From: Bacteroidales bacterium
GTDB lineage: Bacteria > Bacteroidota > Bacteroidia > Bacteroidales > P3
Direction: 5' to 3'
Length of the DNA: 64,000 nucleotides
Assembly: GCA_016296345.1 (NCBI GenBank)
Contig: JAEDJL010000002.1
Coordinates: 1 to 64,000, forward strand
A program made the position numbers and the translations under genes. Below, piece after piece: positions 63,230 to 64,000 of the stretch. The notes under the pieces were generated by a model. It ran no database searches. It saw only the letters and a list, made by a program, of their open reading frames with translations, and was not told the DNA's origin. Each line of letters opens with the position of its first letter. Position 1 is the stretch's first letter.

Positions 63230-63291
63230 CACCAAGTAAATCAAAAAAGGGGCTTCAAGCTCAAAAGAATCGTTGAAAAACATCGACAACT

Positions 63292-64000
63292 ATGGAAAAC
63301 AAGACAAAGGAAAACAGAAAGCACATAGGCTTTTTCGGAAGATGCAACGTCGGCAAATCGACCTTGGTCAATGCTTTGACCGGTCAGCAAATCTCGATAG
63401 TCTCTCCGATTGGGGGAACGACAACCGACATTGTCAAAAAGAGTATGGAACTCTATGGAACGGGAGCTGTGGTGATTATCGACACTGCCGGATTGGACGA
63501 TGTGAGCGAACTCGGAAAGCAAAGAGTAAAAAGCAGCATTCATGCCTTGTCTTTGGTCGATGTTGCGGTGTTGGTTGTAGGGGAGAACACCTTTTCGGAC
63601 TTTGAGAAAGACTTCCTATCGCAGGCAAAGGCTTTGGCAGTTCCGGTGATTGTGGTCTATAACAAGCAAGACCTTCAACAGGCAAGCCCCGACTTTATTC
63701 TCTCGATGACAAAAGCCGTCGGCAAAAATTTCTTGGTTGTAGAAAATCATTCCAAGGAGCAAATGCTCGCTCTTTCGGAGGCAATCGGCAGGGTGATAAG
63801 GGATAACGAGATTGAGAAACGCACTCCTCTTCAAGACGTTGTGAAAAGCGGCGATGTTGTTCTCTTGGTTGTGCCGATAGACTCTTCTGCTCCCGAGGGC
63901 AGATTGATTTTGCCACAGGTGCAGACGATAAGAGACTGTTTGGACAAGGCGTGCGTCTGCATGGTTGTCAGAGAAAGCGAGCTTGACTATGTGTTGAACC
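63292..64000 (+). CDS. hydF: [FeFe]-hydrogenase maturation GTPase HydF (partial, cut by window end)
   Basis: 236 residues are visible; the C-terminal metal-cluster domain lies beyond the edge. The start is ATG 63292. Er-like GTPase domain: P-loop GFFGRCNVGKSTLVNAL near 13-29, switch GGTTTD, DTAGLDD and NKQD. Then the HydF-specific dimerisation part with VPIDSSAPEGRLILPQVQTIRDCLD, a strong family signature. HydF scaffolds the 2Fe sub-cluster of [FeFe] hydrogenase, implying an anaerobe that makes or uses H2. HydE and HydG genes would be expected downstream. Confidence 0.93.
   Translation, partial: MENKTKENRKHIGFFGRCNVGKSTLVNALTGQQISIVSPIGGTTTDIVKKSMELYGTGAVVIIDTAGLDDVSELGKQRVKSSIHALSLVDVAVLVVGENTFSDFEKDFLSQAKALAVPVIVVYNKQDLQQASPDFILSMTKAVGKNFLVVENHSKEQMLALSEAIGRVIRDNEIEKRTPLQDVVKSGDVVLLVVPIDSSAPEGRLILPQVQTIRDCLDKACVCMVVRESELDYVLN

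Larger units (their letters stand above)
62869..63291. other. Intergenic region between the defence operon and hydF
   Basis: 423 bp, no gene. It holds a 33-bp tandem repeat (63024-63101), a degenerate palindromic array F (63115-63172) and the hydF promoter. Confidence 0.65.

Overview
The window reads as a chromosomal segment of an anaerobic, fermentative Bacteroidales bacterium (Bacteroidetes). The signs are type IX secretion genes (porU, porV, a porP/sprF-like gene, gldJ), a surface leucine-rich-repeat protein with a type IX sorting tail, an S46 dipeptidyl peptidase, a DUF2027-type Smr protein next to mpl, repeated Bacteroidetes promoters of the TAnnTTTG type with weak ribosome binding sites, and the start of hydF, an [FeFe]-hydrogenase maturation gene, at the right edge. 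I cannot name a genus. No rRNA, tRNA or CRISPR array was seen.

Layout. 1-12.6 kb: a DinD-like protein, a BspA-like surface protein behind a long structured leader, the porU-porV pair, then a compact restriction-modification operon of two D12-class adenine methylases and a nuclease. 12.7-19.2 kb: ispF, and facing it a leftward operon pgk-SDR-meaB-META lipoprotein-priA. 19.5-38.9 kb: mostly rightward housekeeping and envelope genes: tamB-like, mgsA, S46 peptidase, a polysaccharide flippase with an FrhB/FdhB-like partner, a lipoprotein, a GH25 lysozyme, a 2-hydroxyacid dehydrogenase, an Fe-alcohol dehydrogenase, a small holin-like membrane protein, panC, a hydrolase, lgt, gpmA, and a leftward class III aminotransferase. 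39-48.2 kb: two tandem thioredoxin-fold paralogues, mpl, the Smr protein, a CPA2 antiporter and an aldehyde dehydrogenase. 48.5-51.1 kb: porP-like and gldJ, closed by a strong terminator. 51.2-62.9 kb: an accessory region with a RhuM-Fic protein, 1.15 kb of repeat-rich non-coding DNA, and a six-gene defence operon. 63.3 kb to the end: hydF, cut by the window edge.

The most interesting unit is the six-gene operon at 53378-62868: 5-cytosine methylase, small PD-(D/E)XK-like nuclease, MORC/MutL-like GHKL ATPase, Z1-domain SF2 helicase, DUF4420 PD-(D/E)XK nuclease and AIPR protein. The genes are joined by 4-base or short overlaps and differ in base and codon use from the surrounding genome. Its domain content matches the restriction-linked MORC/paraMORC neighbourhoods predicted by comparative genomics (Iyer, Abhiman and Aravind, 2008). 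A T7-G8 homopolymer lies about 150 bp upstream.

The non-coding DNA is also rich. A 13-bp near-palindrome (AAAACGSCGTTTT) recurs at a spacing of about 21 bp in arrays of three or four at five intergenic sites, plus a degenerate sixth. A 93-bp sequence occurs at the left edge and again, inverted, at 52.5 kb. The 5' leader of the BspA-like gene can fold into three stacked helices followed by a small terminator-like hairpin that can pair with the apical helix, which looks like an attenuator. Fourteen candidate TAnnTTTG promoters or terminators are listed and several of them settle start codons.
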